Notes: a model not told the origin generated them from the letters alone. A DNA stretch of 28,051 nt from an uncultured Lachnospiraceae bacterium (GCA_910587905.1 CAJUOF010000069.1:1-28051); one strand, 5' to 3'; counted from the first letter of the stretch, positions 7,744 through 16,311 are shown. Program-made: numbers and translations.

Positions 7744-9087
7744 ATGCGAATGGAAATTCCGGCCCACGTGGCGTTTATCATTGATACATTGGAGAAGGCG
7801 GGATTTGAAGCGTATGCCGTGGGAGGCTGCGTGCGGGATGCGATCCTCGGGCGGGAGCCGGAGGATTGGGACATCACCACGTCGGCCAGGCCGGGGCAGG
7901 TGAAACGGCTGTTCAGGAGGACGGTGGATACGGGCATCAAGCACGGCACGGTCACGGTGCTCCTGGAAACCTGCGGCTACGAGGTCACCACCTACCGGAT
8001 AGACGGGGAATACGAAGACGCGAGACATCCGAGGGAGGTGGCCTTTACGGCCAGTCTGACGGAGGATTTAAAGAGACGGGATTTCACCATCAACGCCATG
8101 GCTTACAGTCCGAAAGCAGGGCTGATTGATGAATTTCACGGTATAGAGGACTTAAAGAGCGGTGTGATCCGCGCGGTGGGGGACGCGGGCGAGCGGTTTG
8201 CGGAGGATGCGCTTCGGATGCTTCGGGCAGTCCGTTTCTCGGCCCAGCTTGGCTTTGCGATTGAGGAGGAGACCGCGGCCGCCATCCGGGAGATGGCGGG
8301 GAGGCTTTCCCTCATCAGCAGGGAGCGGATCCAGGTGGAGCTTGACAAGCTTCTTCGCTCGGATCATCCGGAATCTATCAAACGGGCTTATGAGCTTGGA
8401 ATCACGGCAGTCCTCATGCCGGAGTTCGACCGCATCATGGAGACGCCCCAGAGAAACCGCTACCATGACCTGTCCGTGGGGGAGCACACTCTCAAGGCAC
8501 TCAGGCATGTGAGGGCGGACCATCTGCTCCGGTGGACCATGCTGCTCCACGATTTCGGAAAGCCGAAGGCCAGACTCATGGACCCGGACGGGACGATCCA
8601 CTTCTACGGCCATGCCAAGATCAGCGCGGAGCTTGCAAAGGAGATCCTCAAGGGTCTCAAATTTGACAATGCCACCCTGGACGCGGTGACGAAGCTGGTG
8701 TATTATCATGATTTCCCTTTTCCGGTCTCAAAGGCGGGGGTGAGGAAGGCCTTGAACTGTCTGGGTGAGGAATTGTTTCCGCTCTTATTGGAGGTCTGCG
8801 AGGCGGACAGCCGGGGAAAAAACCAGTATGCCCAGGAGACGTATCTGCCGAAGTTACTTGCGATCCGGGAGTATTACCGGGAGATCAAAGAGACGGGGGA
8901 ATGCGTTTCCCTGAAAAACCTGGCCATCAACGGCCGCGACTTGATCGCGGCCGGTATGAAGCCAGGGAAGGAACTAGGGGACGTTCTGGAACACTGTCTG
9001 GAGGAGGTGCTGGAGCACCCGGAGAAGAACACCCGGGAATCCTTGTTGGAGCTTGTGAAGCTATACCTCGACGTCCATCTTCCTTAA
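7744..9087 (+). CDS. cca: CCA tRNA nucleotidyltransferase with HD domain
   Basis: Adds or repairs the 3'-CCA of tRNAs. Nucleotidyltransferase fold: GGCVRD at residues 27-32, catalytic DWD at 41-43, RRDFTINAMAY at about 110-120, and the RNA-binding EDALRMLRAVRFSAQLGF helix at about 154-171. An HD domain (LLHDFGKPK) begins near residue 265, as in many bacterial CCA enzymes with phosphohydrolase activity. The 447-residue length fits the family. TAGGAGG lies about 8 bases upstream of the ATG. The last 27 bases overlap the 3' end of the convergent aldolase gene, and no terminator separates them. Confidence 0.96.
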   Translation: MRMEIPAHVAFIIDTLEKAGFEAYAVGGCVRDAILGREPEDWDITTSARPGQVKRLFRRTVDTGIKHGTVTVLLETCGYEVTTYRIDGEYEDARHPREVAFTASLTEDLKRRDFTINAMAYSPKAGLIDEFHGIEDLKSGVIRAVGDAGERFAEDALRMLRAVRFSAQLGFAIEEETAAAIREMAGRLSLISRERIQVELDKLLRSDHPESIKRAYELGITAVLMPEFDRIMETPQRNRYHDLSVGEHTLKALRHVRADHLLRWTMLLHDFGKPKARLMDPDGTIHFYGHAKISAELAKEILKGLKFDNATLDAVTKLVYYHDFPFPVSKAGVRKALNCLGEELFPLLLEVCEADSRGKNQYAQETYLPKLLAIREYYREIKETGECVSLKNLAINGRDLIAAGMKPGKELGDVLEHCLEEVLEHPEKNTRESLLELVKLYLDVHLP

Positions 9088-9699
9088 ATATTCCACATCG
9101 TCCGGAGGGACGTCGACGGTCTTGCCAAGTCCCCTGGCGATGGCGAGGATCCCGGCAAATTTTTCCGCGGCCTCGACTCTCTGCAGCGTGAGCTCCAGGG
9201 TGGAGCCGACAGCGAGAACTCCGTGGTTTCCCAGGAGAACCAGATTGCGCTCTTTCAGATAGGGGGCGGCGCGGTCGATGATTTCGCGGGTGCCCGGACG
9301 GCCATAGGGAGCCACGGGAATGTCCCGGAAACGCATCATCATCTCCGGATGACATTTCTGGTCGATGGGCACATGACAGATGGCGTGGGCCGTGAGATAG
9401 GGCGAGTGGCAATGAATCACAGCGCGGACGTCAGGCCGGAGCCCATAGGCTGCCTTGTGCATGATGATCTCAGAGGAAGGCTTTTTTTGGCCGAAGATTT
9501 GGTTGTCGTTTTCATCGAGGACGGCGATCAACTCTTCGGTCAAAGTGTTTTTTCTGGTGTTGGTCGGCGTGATATAGAGGAGGCCATCTTCCAGAACGGA
9601 CAGATTCCCTTCGTAAGTATTGACGAGGCCCTGGGCCTCCATAATCTTGGAAACCCGAATCAGTTCCCGGATTACGTCGAAATTAATAGGTTGTCTCAT
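9061..9699 (-). CDS. class II aldolase/adducin family protein (fuculose-phosphate aldolase-like)
   Basis: Zinc-dependent aldolase or epimerase fold, 212 residues. All catalytic positions of FucA have counterparts at the same spacing: Glu77 (SSE), zinc ligands His96 and His98 (HCHSPY) and His159 (GNHG); FucA has E73, H92, H94, H155. The GN.S phosphate-binding motif (GNLSV, 31-35) is present. An active enzyme cleaving or rearranging a phosphorylated sugar or sugar acid is therefore likely, but the substrate is unknown; MtnB-like dehydratases share the fold. AAAAGGAG precedes the ATG. It is second in a two-gene operon after the cupin (18-bp gap), divergent from the Tm-1-like gene and under the same operator. 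Confidence 0.9.
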   Translation of the reverse strand: MRQPINFDVIRELIRVSKIMEAQGLVNTYEGNLSVLEDGLLYITPTNTRKNTLTEELIAVLDENDNQIFGQKKPSSEIIMHKAAYGLRPDVRAVIHCHSPYLTAHAICHVPIDQKCHPEMMMRFRDIPVAPYGRPGTREIIDRAAPYLKERNLVLLGNHGVLAVGSTLELTLQRVEAAEKFAGILAIARGLGKTVDVPPDDVEYLRKMDVEV

Positions 9700-9717
9700 A
9701 GATTCTCCTTTTCTCTT

Positions 9718-10440
9718 TTACCTGGTGCGAAGGCGCAGGAACCGCATGGGAACATCCGCCGTGTTTTTTATGGAAAAGGCTTCCCCCCTGTGGAAAAATC
9801 CAAGAGTTTCCCGGTGGAGGGGTTCTCTGCGTTCCGTTTCTCCTTCCGCGTAAAAAATTTCCCCTTCTCCTTCCAGAATGAAAATCAGTTCCTCGTTGGT
9901 CACGGGGGCGGCGGCAAAGGAAACCTGTGGCTTCAGAGTGAGAAAGTCTCCGGTTATGGAACGGTTTCCGCAGGTTGTTTCCCGGATTGCGTTCGTGAAA
10001 GAGCCGTAGTCCTTTGCCTGGGGCTGATTTGCGGAAGCGGGAATCAACCCGTTTACGCGAGGGTCGGACTGTTCCTGGACAAAGTAATTGATGATAAAGA
10101 GCTTCAGCTCCCTTTCCGGGGAAATGTTATCGGTGAGATGCTTTCGATTTTTGGCGATATAGATCACATCTCCCGGATGAATCTCATAGGAGGTTTCCCT
10201 CCCCTCCTCGTCCCAGAAGCTTTGCCGCCCGACCCCCTCCAGGACAAACAAGATTTCGTCGCAGTCGTCGTGAAGATGGGCATCGTGGCGCAGGCCGCTT
10301 TTCATGCGAAGTGTCGCGCCGACGGCCATCTCCTGGCCGTTTACCAGTTCCGGCGTGGCGAGAAAACCCATGTACCCTCCCCAGGGCCGCAGTTCATAAT
10401 TTTCCTCTTTTACAGAAACGACATGCTGATATCCAGACAT
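9718..10440 (-). CDS. bicupin protein, likely metal-dependent in its first domain only
   Basis: Two cupin domains in 240 residues. The first has a complete metal site: His55, His57 and Glu62 in the HxH(x4)E motif and His101 in the second motif after PGD. The second domain (about residues 155-240) keeps the fold signature (EELIFILEGEGEIFY) but lacks the histidines, so it is probably structural or ligand-binding. Cupins of this type are sugar or sugar-acid isomerases, lyases or dioxygenases; activity cannot be named from sequence. AAGGAGG sits 5 bases before the ATG. First gene of the operon with the class II aldolase, transcribed from the operator region shared with the Tm-1-like gene. Confidence 0.88.
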   Translation of the reverse strand: MSGYQHVVSVKEENYELRPWGGYMGFLATPELVNGQEMAVGATLRMKSGLRHDAHLHDDCDEILFVLEGVGRQSFWDEEGRETSYEIHPGDVIYIAKNRKHLTDNISPERELKLFIINYFVQEQSDPRVNGLIPASANQPQAKDYGSFTNAIRETTCGNRSITGDFLTLKPQVSFAAAPVTNEELIFILEGEGEIFYAEGETERREPLHRETLGFFHRGEAFSIKNTADVPMRFLRLRTR

Positions 10441-10496
10441 AAAAATCCTCCTTACTCATATTTTTTGTCGAAAAAGCAGAAATTAATGCCGAAGAC

Positions 10497-10525
10497 ATTA
10501 TAACATGGCTGAAACAGGTTGAGAA
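10497..10525 (-). promoter_or_regulatory. promoter of the cupin-aldolase operon
   Basis: On the minus strand, TATAAT (10502 down to 10497) with an upstream TG one base away gives an extended -10. A weak -35, TTCTCA (10525-10520), lies 17 bp upstream. The shared operator begins 26 nt beyond the -10. Confidence 0.65.
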
Positions 10526-10528
10526 CCT

Positions 10529-10542
10529 TGAAAAAATTTGCA
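10529..10542. promoter_or_regulatory. predicted operator A between divergent promoters
   Basis: TGAAAAAATTTGCA is a 14-bp pseudo-palindrome. It lies 27 nt before the rightward TATAAT (10570) and 26 nt from the leftward TATAAT (10502), so one site could govern both operons. A near copy at 13040-13053 has the same 27-nt spacing. The SorC-family regulator encoded at 11907-12905 is the obvious candidate ligand-responsive binder (inference). Confidence 0.6.
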
Positions 10543-10545
10543 CTA

Positions 10546-10575
10546 TATACAAGCTATAAGGGAAACTGTTATAAT
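10546..10575 (+). promoter_or_regulatory. promoter of the Tm-1-like gene and regulator
   Basis: TATAAT at 10570-10575 with a poor -35, TATACA (10546-10551), 18 bp away. The weak -35 with an operator centred near -46 suggests activator dependence. The stretch aligns with the promoter at 13057-13086 over about 50 bp. Confidence 0.65.
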
Positions 10576-10627
10576 TTATCTTGTAAAACACGAAATTACA
10601 AGAATGTGATGCGGAAGACTGCTGAGA

Positions 10628-11902
10628 ATGGACGGTGTGAATATGAATGGTGTGAACATGAAAAAAGTGACGATTGCGGTGCTGGGAACCTTTGATACGA
10701 AAGGTGAGGAATATCAGTATATCATTCGAAAAACAAGAGCTCTGGGGGCGGATGTGCTGACCATTGATGCCAGTACCCGCGACAGGGCGGTGGAGAAGGC
10801 GGACTATGGCTGCCATGAGATTGCCCGGTATGCGGGGGAGGATTATGAGAAGCTCGTCACCGGAACGCGGGCGGAGTCCATGGCGATCGTCATGGCCGGG
10901 GCGGGGAGGCTTGTCCGGGAACTGGTGGAGAAGGGGGAAATACAGGGAATTTTGAGTATTGGGGGCAGCGGTGGGACAACGATTGCCGCTAGTGTGATGC
11001 GAACCTTACCCATCGGCTTTCCAAAAGTACTGGCGACCACCCAGGCATGCAGCGATAAAATGCCCGGCTTTATTGGCGGAAAGGATTTCATCGTCATCAA
11101 CTCCGTGGCGGACGTTTCCGGAACCAATTCCATCATATCAAGGGTATATGACCAGGCGGCCGGGGCGGTGGTGGGAGCCGCCATGGCGGCGGAAAAGTCA
11201 AAAGAAGAGAAGGAAAAGAAACCGATTCGTCCCAGGATTGCCCTGTCCATGTATGGAATTACGACTCCCTGTGTGGTGCACGCGGCGAAATATCTGGAGA
11301 AAAGAGGGTACGAGCCGATTGTCTTTCATGCCAACGGAGCCGGCGGGAAGGCCATGAAGACTCTGATTGCGGAGGGAATGTTTCGGGGAGTTTTGGATAT
11401 CACGACGGCGGAGGTGGCCGCCCATGTGCTGGATGCGGAATCCTCCACGGCCGGGGAGGACCGGCTGGACGCGGCGGTTTTGGCCGGCATTCCCCAGGTG
11501 CTTTCTGTGGGCGGCATGGATCTGGTGGGGATTCGGGTGCCGGAGCTGGAGACAAAATATAAAGGCTACAAGCCCTACTGCCACAACGACAAGCCGGATA
11601 TGATCCGTACAAAGCCGGAGGACGGGCTTCGGATCGGAAAGTTTATGTGTGAACGGTTAAATAACAGCTATGTGCCCTGTGCGGTTTATTTGCCCATGCG
11701 CAGTCTTTCTGCTTTGGACGAGGCGGGTGGGTTTTCCTGTGACGACGAGGCCAGAAGGCTGCTCTATGAGGCGATCAGCTTAAATGCGGGTCCTAAGCTG
11801 GAGATTGTCGAGATGGACTGCGATATCAACGATCCGGTGTTTGCGGAGGCCATGGCAGAGCGGCTTTGCCGGATGCTTGAAACATCGGAGGGAAAGGAGT
11901 GA
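10628..11902 (+). CDS. UPF0261 / Tm-1-like ATP-binding domain protein
   Basis: Bacterial counterpart of the N-terminal domain of tomato Tm-1, a nucleotide-binding fold of unknown bacterial function. Seen: the opening VLGTFDTKGEEY, the glycine-rich GGSGGTTIAASVMRTLPIGFPK (about 114-135) followed by TTQACSD, and a C-terminal PCAVYLPMRS..D region. Three in-frame ATGs, at 10628, 10643 and 10658, stand on a 15-bp repeat, and none has a strong ribosome site; 10658 (MKKVTIAVLG) fits the usual family start best. In plants this domain is fused to the TIM barrel family found here at 18666 and 19505, so a shared pathway is likely. The SorC-type regulator follows after 4 bp. Confidence 0.9.
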   Translation: MDGVNMNGVNMKKVTIAVLGTFDTKGEEYQYIIRKTRALGADVLTIDASTRDRAVEKADYGCHEIARYAGEDYEKLVTGTRAESMAIVMAGAGRLVRELVEKGEIQGILSIGGSGGTTIAASVMRTLPIGFPKVLATTQACSDKMPGFIGGKDFIVINSVADVSGTNSIISRVYDQAAGAVVGAAMAAEKSKEEKEKKPIRPRIALSMYGITTPCVVHAAKYLEKRGYEPIVFHANGAGGKAMKTLIAEGMFRGVLDITTAEVAAHVLDAESSTAGEDRLDAAVLAGIPQVLSVGGMDLVGIRVPELETKYKGYKPYCHNDKPDMIRTKPEDGLRIGKFMCERLNNSYVPCAVYLPMRSLSALDEAGGFSCDDEARRLLYEAISLNAGPKLEIVEMDCDINDPVFAEAMAERLCRMLETSEGKE

Positions 11903-11906
11903 GCGT

Positions 11907-12905
11907 ATGTCGGCAGCGAACCAGTATTATGATTCCAATATCTATATGCAGTCGGCAAACCTGATTATTCGGGTCGCTTATATGTATTATTACGAGGGGA
12001 AGCGGCAGCAGGAGATCGCGGAGGAGCTGGAAATCTCCGTCCCCACGGTTTCCCGCCTGCTCAAAAAGGCCAAGGAGCAGAACATCGTGCAATTTTCCAT
12101 CGCGGAGGAGTATCTGGAATGTCTGGAGCTGGAGCGGTGGCTTCTGGAACGGTTTCATCTCAATGGTGTGATCGTCGCACCGGTCTCGGGTGAGGAAAGT
12201 CCCACAAGCGAGGAACTAAAAAAGCTGGTGGCGCTGGAGGGGGCCCGCTATCTGCAAAGGACGGTGAGCGACAATGATGTGCTGGGAGTCGCCTACGGGG
12301 AGACGGTCTGGTATGTCTACAATTATCTCAATCCCAGTCAGAGAAAGAACATGGAGTTTGTGACCCTGCACGGTTCCCTGTACCATGAGGCCAACAAGCT
12401 GGACGGCTCCTGGCTGGTTCCAAGGATTGCGAAAGTGTTCAGCGGAAAATATTACACCATAGGCTGCAAGGGGATTCAGAAGAGTCGGGAAGCTGTTCTG
12501 GCGGCCCTTCGCACGGAGAATGTCCGCCGGGTTTTTGAACGGTTTCCAAAGATTACTATATCTGTCAGCGGAGTAGGCATGGTGTTTCCGGAGCGACAGT
12601 CCGTCCTGGTGCGGGACGACAGCTACCTGGATGATAAAACCATGGAAGAATTGGAGCGGGCGGGGGCCTGCGGCGATCTGATGCTGCGCTTCTTTGACCG
12701 GGAGGGGAAGGAATGCAGCTCCAACGTACGTTCCAGGGTGGTGGGAATCCCCTGGGAGAGCTATAAGAAGATTCCCAATAAAGTGATTGTTGCGGCAGGT
12801 GAAAAAAAGTGGATGGCGATTTTGGGCCTTTTGAAGGGAAAGCTGGTGGACACCCTGATCGTGGACCAGCGGTTGGCGAGAAGCATCCGCAGAGCCGTCG
12901 GGTAG
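11907..12905 (+). CDS. SorC/DeoR-like sugar-binding transcriptional regulator
   Basis: 332 residues. The N-terminal helix-turn-helix is at about 26-60 (YYEGKRQQEIAEELEISVPTVSRLLKKAKEQNIV). A SorC-type effector domain follows, with an isomerase-like fold (VLGVAYGETVW, ISVSGVGMVFP, VVGIPW) that usually binds a phosphorylated sugar. The ATG at 11907 is chosen because AAAGGAG lies directly upstream and the HTH position matches the family; an earlier in-frame start would overlap the previous gene. Likely controls its own operon, the divergent cupin-aldolase operon, the importer operon and the RLP through the shared operator. An intrinsic terminator follows at 12925. Confidence 0.93.
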   Translation: MSAANQYYDSNIYMQSANLIIRVAYMYYYEGKRQQEIAEELEISVPTVSRLLKKAKEQNIVQFSIAEEYLECLELERWLLERFHLNGVIVAPVSGEESPTSEELKKLVALEGARYLQRTVSDNDVLGVAYGETVWYVYNYLNPSQRKNMEFVTLHGSLYHEANKLDGSWLVPRIAKVFSGKYYTIGCKGIQKSREAVLAALRTENVRRVFERFPKITISVSGVGMVFPERQSVLVRDDSYLDDKTMEELERAGACGDLMLRFFDREGKECSSNVRSRVVGIPWESYKKIPNKVIVAAGEKKWMAILGLLKGKLVDTLIVDQRLARSIRRAVG

Positions 12906-12924
12906 CGGAAAACGGAAACAAGAA

Positions 12925-12961
12925 GTCTCATCGTTCCTCGGGAGGAATGGTGAGATTTTTT
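12925..12961 (+). terminator. intrinsic terminator of the Tm-1-like/regulator operon
   Basis: A 13-bp stem, 12925-12937 with 12944-12956 and including G-U pairs, closes a 6-nt loop. It is followed by TTTTTT (12956-12961). It separates the regulator from the importer operon. Confidence 0.85.
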
Positions 12962-13039
12962 ACGAAGGCTCCGGGGAAACGCGCCAGTGACGCGTCTCAT
13001 CGGATTGTGCAAAAACGCAAGAAAATTAAGGGAGAACAG

Positions 13040-13053
13040 TGAAAATTTTTTCA
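13040..13053. promoter_or_regulatory. predicted operator B before the importer operon
   Basis: TGAAAATTTTTTCA, a palindrome with half-site TGAAAA, lies 27 nt before TATAAT at 13081. This is the same geometry as operator A at 10529. Confidence 0.6.
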
Positions 13054-13056
13054 ATA

Positions 13057-13086
13057 TATACAGTAAAATAGGGAGAATGCTATAAT
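13057..13086 (+). promoter_or_regulatory. promoter of the importer operon
   Basis: TATACA (13057-13062), 18 bp, TATAAT (13081-13086). It has the same weak -35, spacing and flanking words as the promoter at 10546-10575. Confidence 0.65.
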
Positions 13087-13138
13087 TTTTAGGGAAGTAA
13101 CCCGTAAATTGAAGTTCAAGAACAAGGAGAAATGGAGG

Positions 13139-14494
13139 ATGCAAATGAGAAGAAGAATTGCCCGTGCAGCAGCTTTATGGATGGCCCTGGTACTGATCAT
13201 TTCAATGACAGCATGTGGATCCGGAACAGACGAGGGGACGAAAAAGGCGGAGGAGAACGGCCAGGAGACGAAGGCCGCGGGGGAGACGAAGGGCGAAGAA
13301 AATGTGGAAGCCTCTTCCGGCGAAACCATCAAGATCGGCCTGATGCTCCAGCTTTCCGGCACAAGCCCCGCCGACAGCGAGGAACTGTTGAAGGGCTGCC
13401 AGATGATTGCCGACATCATCAACAATGAGACGGATTACAATCTGCCTCTGGCGAAAACGGCGGGCCCTCCCAACCTGGGCGGAGCCAAGGTGGAGGTGGT
13501 CGTCGGGGACGTGGCGACCAACGATGCGGCTATGTCGGAGTGTGAGCGCCTGATCACGGAGGAGGACGTCAAGGCCTTTGCCGGGATCATCGGCAGCTCC
13601 GGGGTGAAGGTGTCGGCGACGGCCTTCGAGAAATACGGGGTTCCCTACGTGACGAACGCTTCCTCACCCTCCCTGACGGATTCCGGATACGACTACATCG
13701 TGAGGATTTTCCCGGATGACATGCTCTACTGCGAGGGGATTTTCCAGATGATCGAGGACCTCAATAAAAATGAGAATGCAGGAATCAAGACGGTGGCTCT
13801 CTGTTCGGAGGACAGCGAGTTCGGAGCCAATATCACGGCCATCGAGGAGGAACTGGCGAAAAAATATGGGCTGGAAGTGGTGCAGACGGTGACCTACAGC
13901 GCGTCGGCCACCAACGTAACCAGCGAGGTGCTGCAGCTCAAGAATGCGGACGCGGATGTGATCATGATGTCCTCCTACACGGCGGACGCCATCCTGTTTA
14001 TGCAGACCTTTAAGGAGCAAAATTATTTGCCCAAGATGCTGGTGGGACAGCGGGGCGGTTTCAGCCGGAATGAGATTTTTGAGACCATCGGTTCCGGAAT
14101 GGACTACGTGTACAACACCAGTGCCTGGGCGACGGATTTGAAGGCGCCCAACGTGGAGCTGATGACGGAGTTATTCTCTGAGGCGACGGACGGAATCCCG
14201 ATTCAGGAGGGTGTCCTTCGGGCTATGACGGATTTTTATACTATCTGTCTGGCCATGGACCAGGCGGGAAGCACCGATGCCGACGCCGTCATGGAAGAAT
14301 TCCGGAAGGGCATTGACATTCCCGACGACCAAAAATGGCTCAGCGTGGACGTGAAGGTGGACGAGAACGGACAGAATTTGGAGAACAGCGTTTTGATTCT
14401 GCAGGCAAGGGACGGCGTTTATAAGACAGTCTATCCCTCCGACGTGGCCAGCGGCGAGTATACTTACCCGGTGCCGGGATGGAACGAGCGATAG
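13139..14494 (+). CDS. Liv-type ABC transporter substrate-binding lipoprotein
   Basis: Extracytoplasmic receptor of a branched-chain-amino-acid-type importer. The lipoprotein signal has an Arg-rich start, a hydrophobic core (AALWMALVLIISM) and a lipobox ending at Cys26 (SMTAC). A Ser/Glu/Lys-rich tether leads into the periplasmic-binding type I fold (IKIGLMLQLSGTSPADSEELLKG). Two ATGs, 13139 and 13145, are possible; AAGGAG suits the first and GGAGG the second. Substrates of this family range from amino acids to amides, urea and aromatic acids, so the name does not fix the ligand. First gene of the operon; the gap to the next is 19 bp. Confidence 0.92.
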   Translation: MQMRRRIARAAALWMALVLIISMTACGSGTDEGTKKAEENGQETKAAGETKGEENVEASSGETIKIGLMLQLSGTSPADSEELLKGCQMIADIINNETDYNLPLAKTAGPPNLGGAKVEVVVGDVATNDAAMSECERLITEEDVKAFAGIIGSSGVKVSATAFEKYGVPYVTNASSPSLTDSGYDYIVRIFPDDMLYCEGIFQMIEDLNKNENAGIKTVALCSEDSEFGANITAIEEELAKKYGLEVVQTVTYSASATNVTSEVLQLKNADADVIMMSSYTADAILFMQTFKEQNYLPKMLVGQRGGFSRNEIFETIGSGMDYVYNTSAWATDLKAPNVELMTELFSEATDGIPIQEGVLRAMTDFYTICLAMDQAGSTDADAVMEEFRKGIDIPDDQKWLSVDVKVDENGQNLENSVLILQARDGVYKTVYPSDVASGEYTYPVPGWNER

Positions 14495-14513
14495 GAGCGA
14501 AAGGAGGGGAATT

Positions 14514-15470
14514 ATGAAATACAAGGCATGTGACACGCTTTTGAACGTATGCGCAAGATGTCAGAAGGAAGAAAAAATCTTGATTGTCACGGATCCCGAC
14601 AGCCTTGAGGTGGCGACGGCGCTGTGGGACGATGCGGAGGATTTCCCCAATAAGAGCTTGGTCATGATGCCGAAGCAGACGACCCATGGGGAAGAACCGA
14701 CGGCATTGGTGCGGGCCGCCATGATGGAGGCCGATGTGATCTTCCGTGTGACATCCTTCTCCATCTCCAACACCAGGGCCCGCAGGGAAGCCTGTGCGAA
14801 CGGTGCGAGGGACGTCAACTGTGCGGACTACGACATGCGTATGCTGGAGTCCGGCGGACTCTACGGGGATTTTGTCGGTCTGATTCCCCTGGTGAACCGG
14901 ACGGCCGAGCGACTCCGGGGGAGCAGCATTCGCATCACGACCAGAATGGGAACGGATTTTACCGCGTCGATTGAGGGGCGGGAGCCCATCGCGGCCAATG
15001 CCGTGACCTGGGAGCCGGGAGTGGCCTGCTTTCCGCCGGACGTGGAGGCGGCCGTCGGGGCGGTGAACGGAACGGGAAATGGAATCGTCTATATTGACGG
15101 CAGCATTCCCCATCCCCTCCTGGGCCCCATGAAGGAACCCATCCGCGTGGAATTTAAGGAGAGCAGGATCGTGGATATCAGCGGCGGAGAGCAGGCGGAG
15201 CTTTTGAGACGGGTGCTTGAGGCTGCGAAGGACCCGGAGCACGCCTACTACATGGGGGAGATCGGTCTCGGCATGAATCCGGCCTGTACCCTGAGCGGGC
15301 GGATGCTGGAGGACGAGGGCTGTGCGGGAACCATCCATTTTGGAATCGGCGACGATCAGGCCTTTGGAGGGGACAACGCCTGTGCCCAGCATTTGGATTT
15401 GATCTTCAGGGAACCCACCATATGGGTGGACGGAACCCTGATCATGAAGGATGGGGTGGTAACCGGGTGA
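14514..15470 (+). CDS. M29 aminopeptidase T / NicX-like metalloprotein
   Basis: 318 residues of the superfamily that contains aminopeptidase T and 2,5-dihydroxypyridine dioxygenase NicX. Candidate metal ligands are Glu249 (EIGLGMNP), His275 (HFGIGDD), His293 and Asp295 (QHLDL); the His/His-x-Asp set resembles the NicX iron site. The protein is shorter than typical M29 peptidases (about 370-410). AAAGGAGG precedes the ATG. Its place between the binding protein and permease genes implies it acts on the imported compound, either as a peptidase/amidase or on a ring or acid. Annotation by family is secure; the reaction is not. Confidence 0.75.
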   Translation: MKYKACDTLLNVCARCQKEEKILIVTDPDSLEVATALWDDAEDFPNKSLVMMPKQTTHGEEPTALVRAAMMEADVIFRVTSFSISNTRARREACANGARDVNCADYDMRMLESGGLYGDFVGLIPLVNRTAERLRGSSIRITTRMGTDFTASIEGREPIAANAVTWEPGVACFPPDVEAAVGAVNGTGNGIVYIDGSIPHPLLGPMKEPIRVEFKESRIVDISGGEQAELLRRVLEAAKDPEHAYYMGEIGLGMNPACTLSGRMLEDEGCAGTIHFGIGDDQAFGGDNACAQHLDLIFREPTIWVDGTLIMKDGVVTG

Positions 15471-15495
15471 CGGGACGTATAATTAGGAGAAGAAA

Positions 15496-16311
15496 ATGTT
15501 AATTCAAACGATATGGGAAGGAATTATTATCGGTTCCGTGTATGCAATGATTGCGATGGGCATTGCGCTGGTATGGGGCGTGATGGGGATCTTGAGCTTT
15601 TCCCAAGGAGAATTTATGATGGTGGGAATGTTCATTTCCTTCTATGCCAATTCCCTGTTGGGGCTTGACCCTCTGGCCGCTGTGCCCATCACGGCAGCTT
15701 TAACCTTCGGGTTTGGATGCCTGATCTATAAAACCATCATTGCCAAGGCGCTAAAGGGTCCCAGGCTTTCCCAGAGGCTGATCACTTTCGCCCTGGGCAT
15801 GGTCCTGACCTATGGGGCCCTGATCCTGTTTGGCGGTCAGTACCGTACCATTGAGAACGTTCTCTTTGACGGCACCTGGGATCTGGGGTTCCTGGTCATC
15901 AACAAACGGAAGCTCATCACCCTCCTGATTGCCTTGGTGATGGTTGGCCTCATGTATGTTTTCCTGAATAAGACCAGGATGGGGCGGGCCATCAAGGCGA
16001 CCTCCCAGGACAAAAGCGCCGCACAGATTGTGGGAGTCAACACGGAGGTGACCTACATGATCGCCTTTGGCATTTCCACGGCGCTGGCGGGGGTCGCGGG
16101 CTGTGCCATCACCTATTATTATCCTGTCCATTACCAGGCAGGGGCCGCCTTTTTGCTCTTCGGCTTTATCGCGGTTCTCCTGGGCGGAGTGGGAAGCACC
16201 TTCGGCGCCTTGGTGGGCGGAATCATCATGGGGCTCACGGACACACTGACGGGATTTGTATCGTGGTCGGAATCCTGCTGCCTCACACCATCGCCTCGAC
16301 CTTTGCGATGA
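15496..16311 (+). CDS. livH: Liv-type ABC permease, LivH family, C-terminus replaced by a deletion
   Basis: Inner-membrane permease with the family start (IIGSVYAMIAMGIALVWGVMGILSFSQGEF) and the conserved loop LGGVGSTFGALVGGIIMG near residue 230. After LTDTLTGF the normal last transmembrane helix and its RPxGL-type ending are missing. The frame instead runs out of frame into the beginning of livM (SWSESCCLTPSPRPLR) and stops at 16311. Roughly 30-35 family residues are lost. The rest looks intact, so this is a recent deletion or an assembly gap. AGGAGAAG precedes the ATG. Confidence 0.85.
   Translation: MLIQTIWEGIIIGSVYAMIAMGIALVWGVMGILSFSQGEFMMVGMFISFYANSLLGLDPLAAVPITAALTFGFGCLIYKTIIAKALKGPRLSQRLITFALGMVLTYGALILFGGQYRTIENVLFDGTWDLGFLVINKRKLITLLIALVMVGLMYVFLNKTRMGRAIKATSQDKSAAQIVGVNTEVTYMIAFGISTALAGVAGCAITYYYPVHYQAGAAFLLFGFIAVLLGGVGSTFGALVGGIIMGLTDTLTGFVSWSESCCLTPSPRPLR

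Noticed and set aside
14340..15392. 350-codon minus-strand open frame
   Set aside because: Antisense to the M29-like gene; no recognisable domain.
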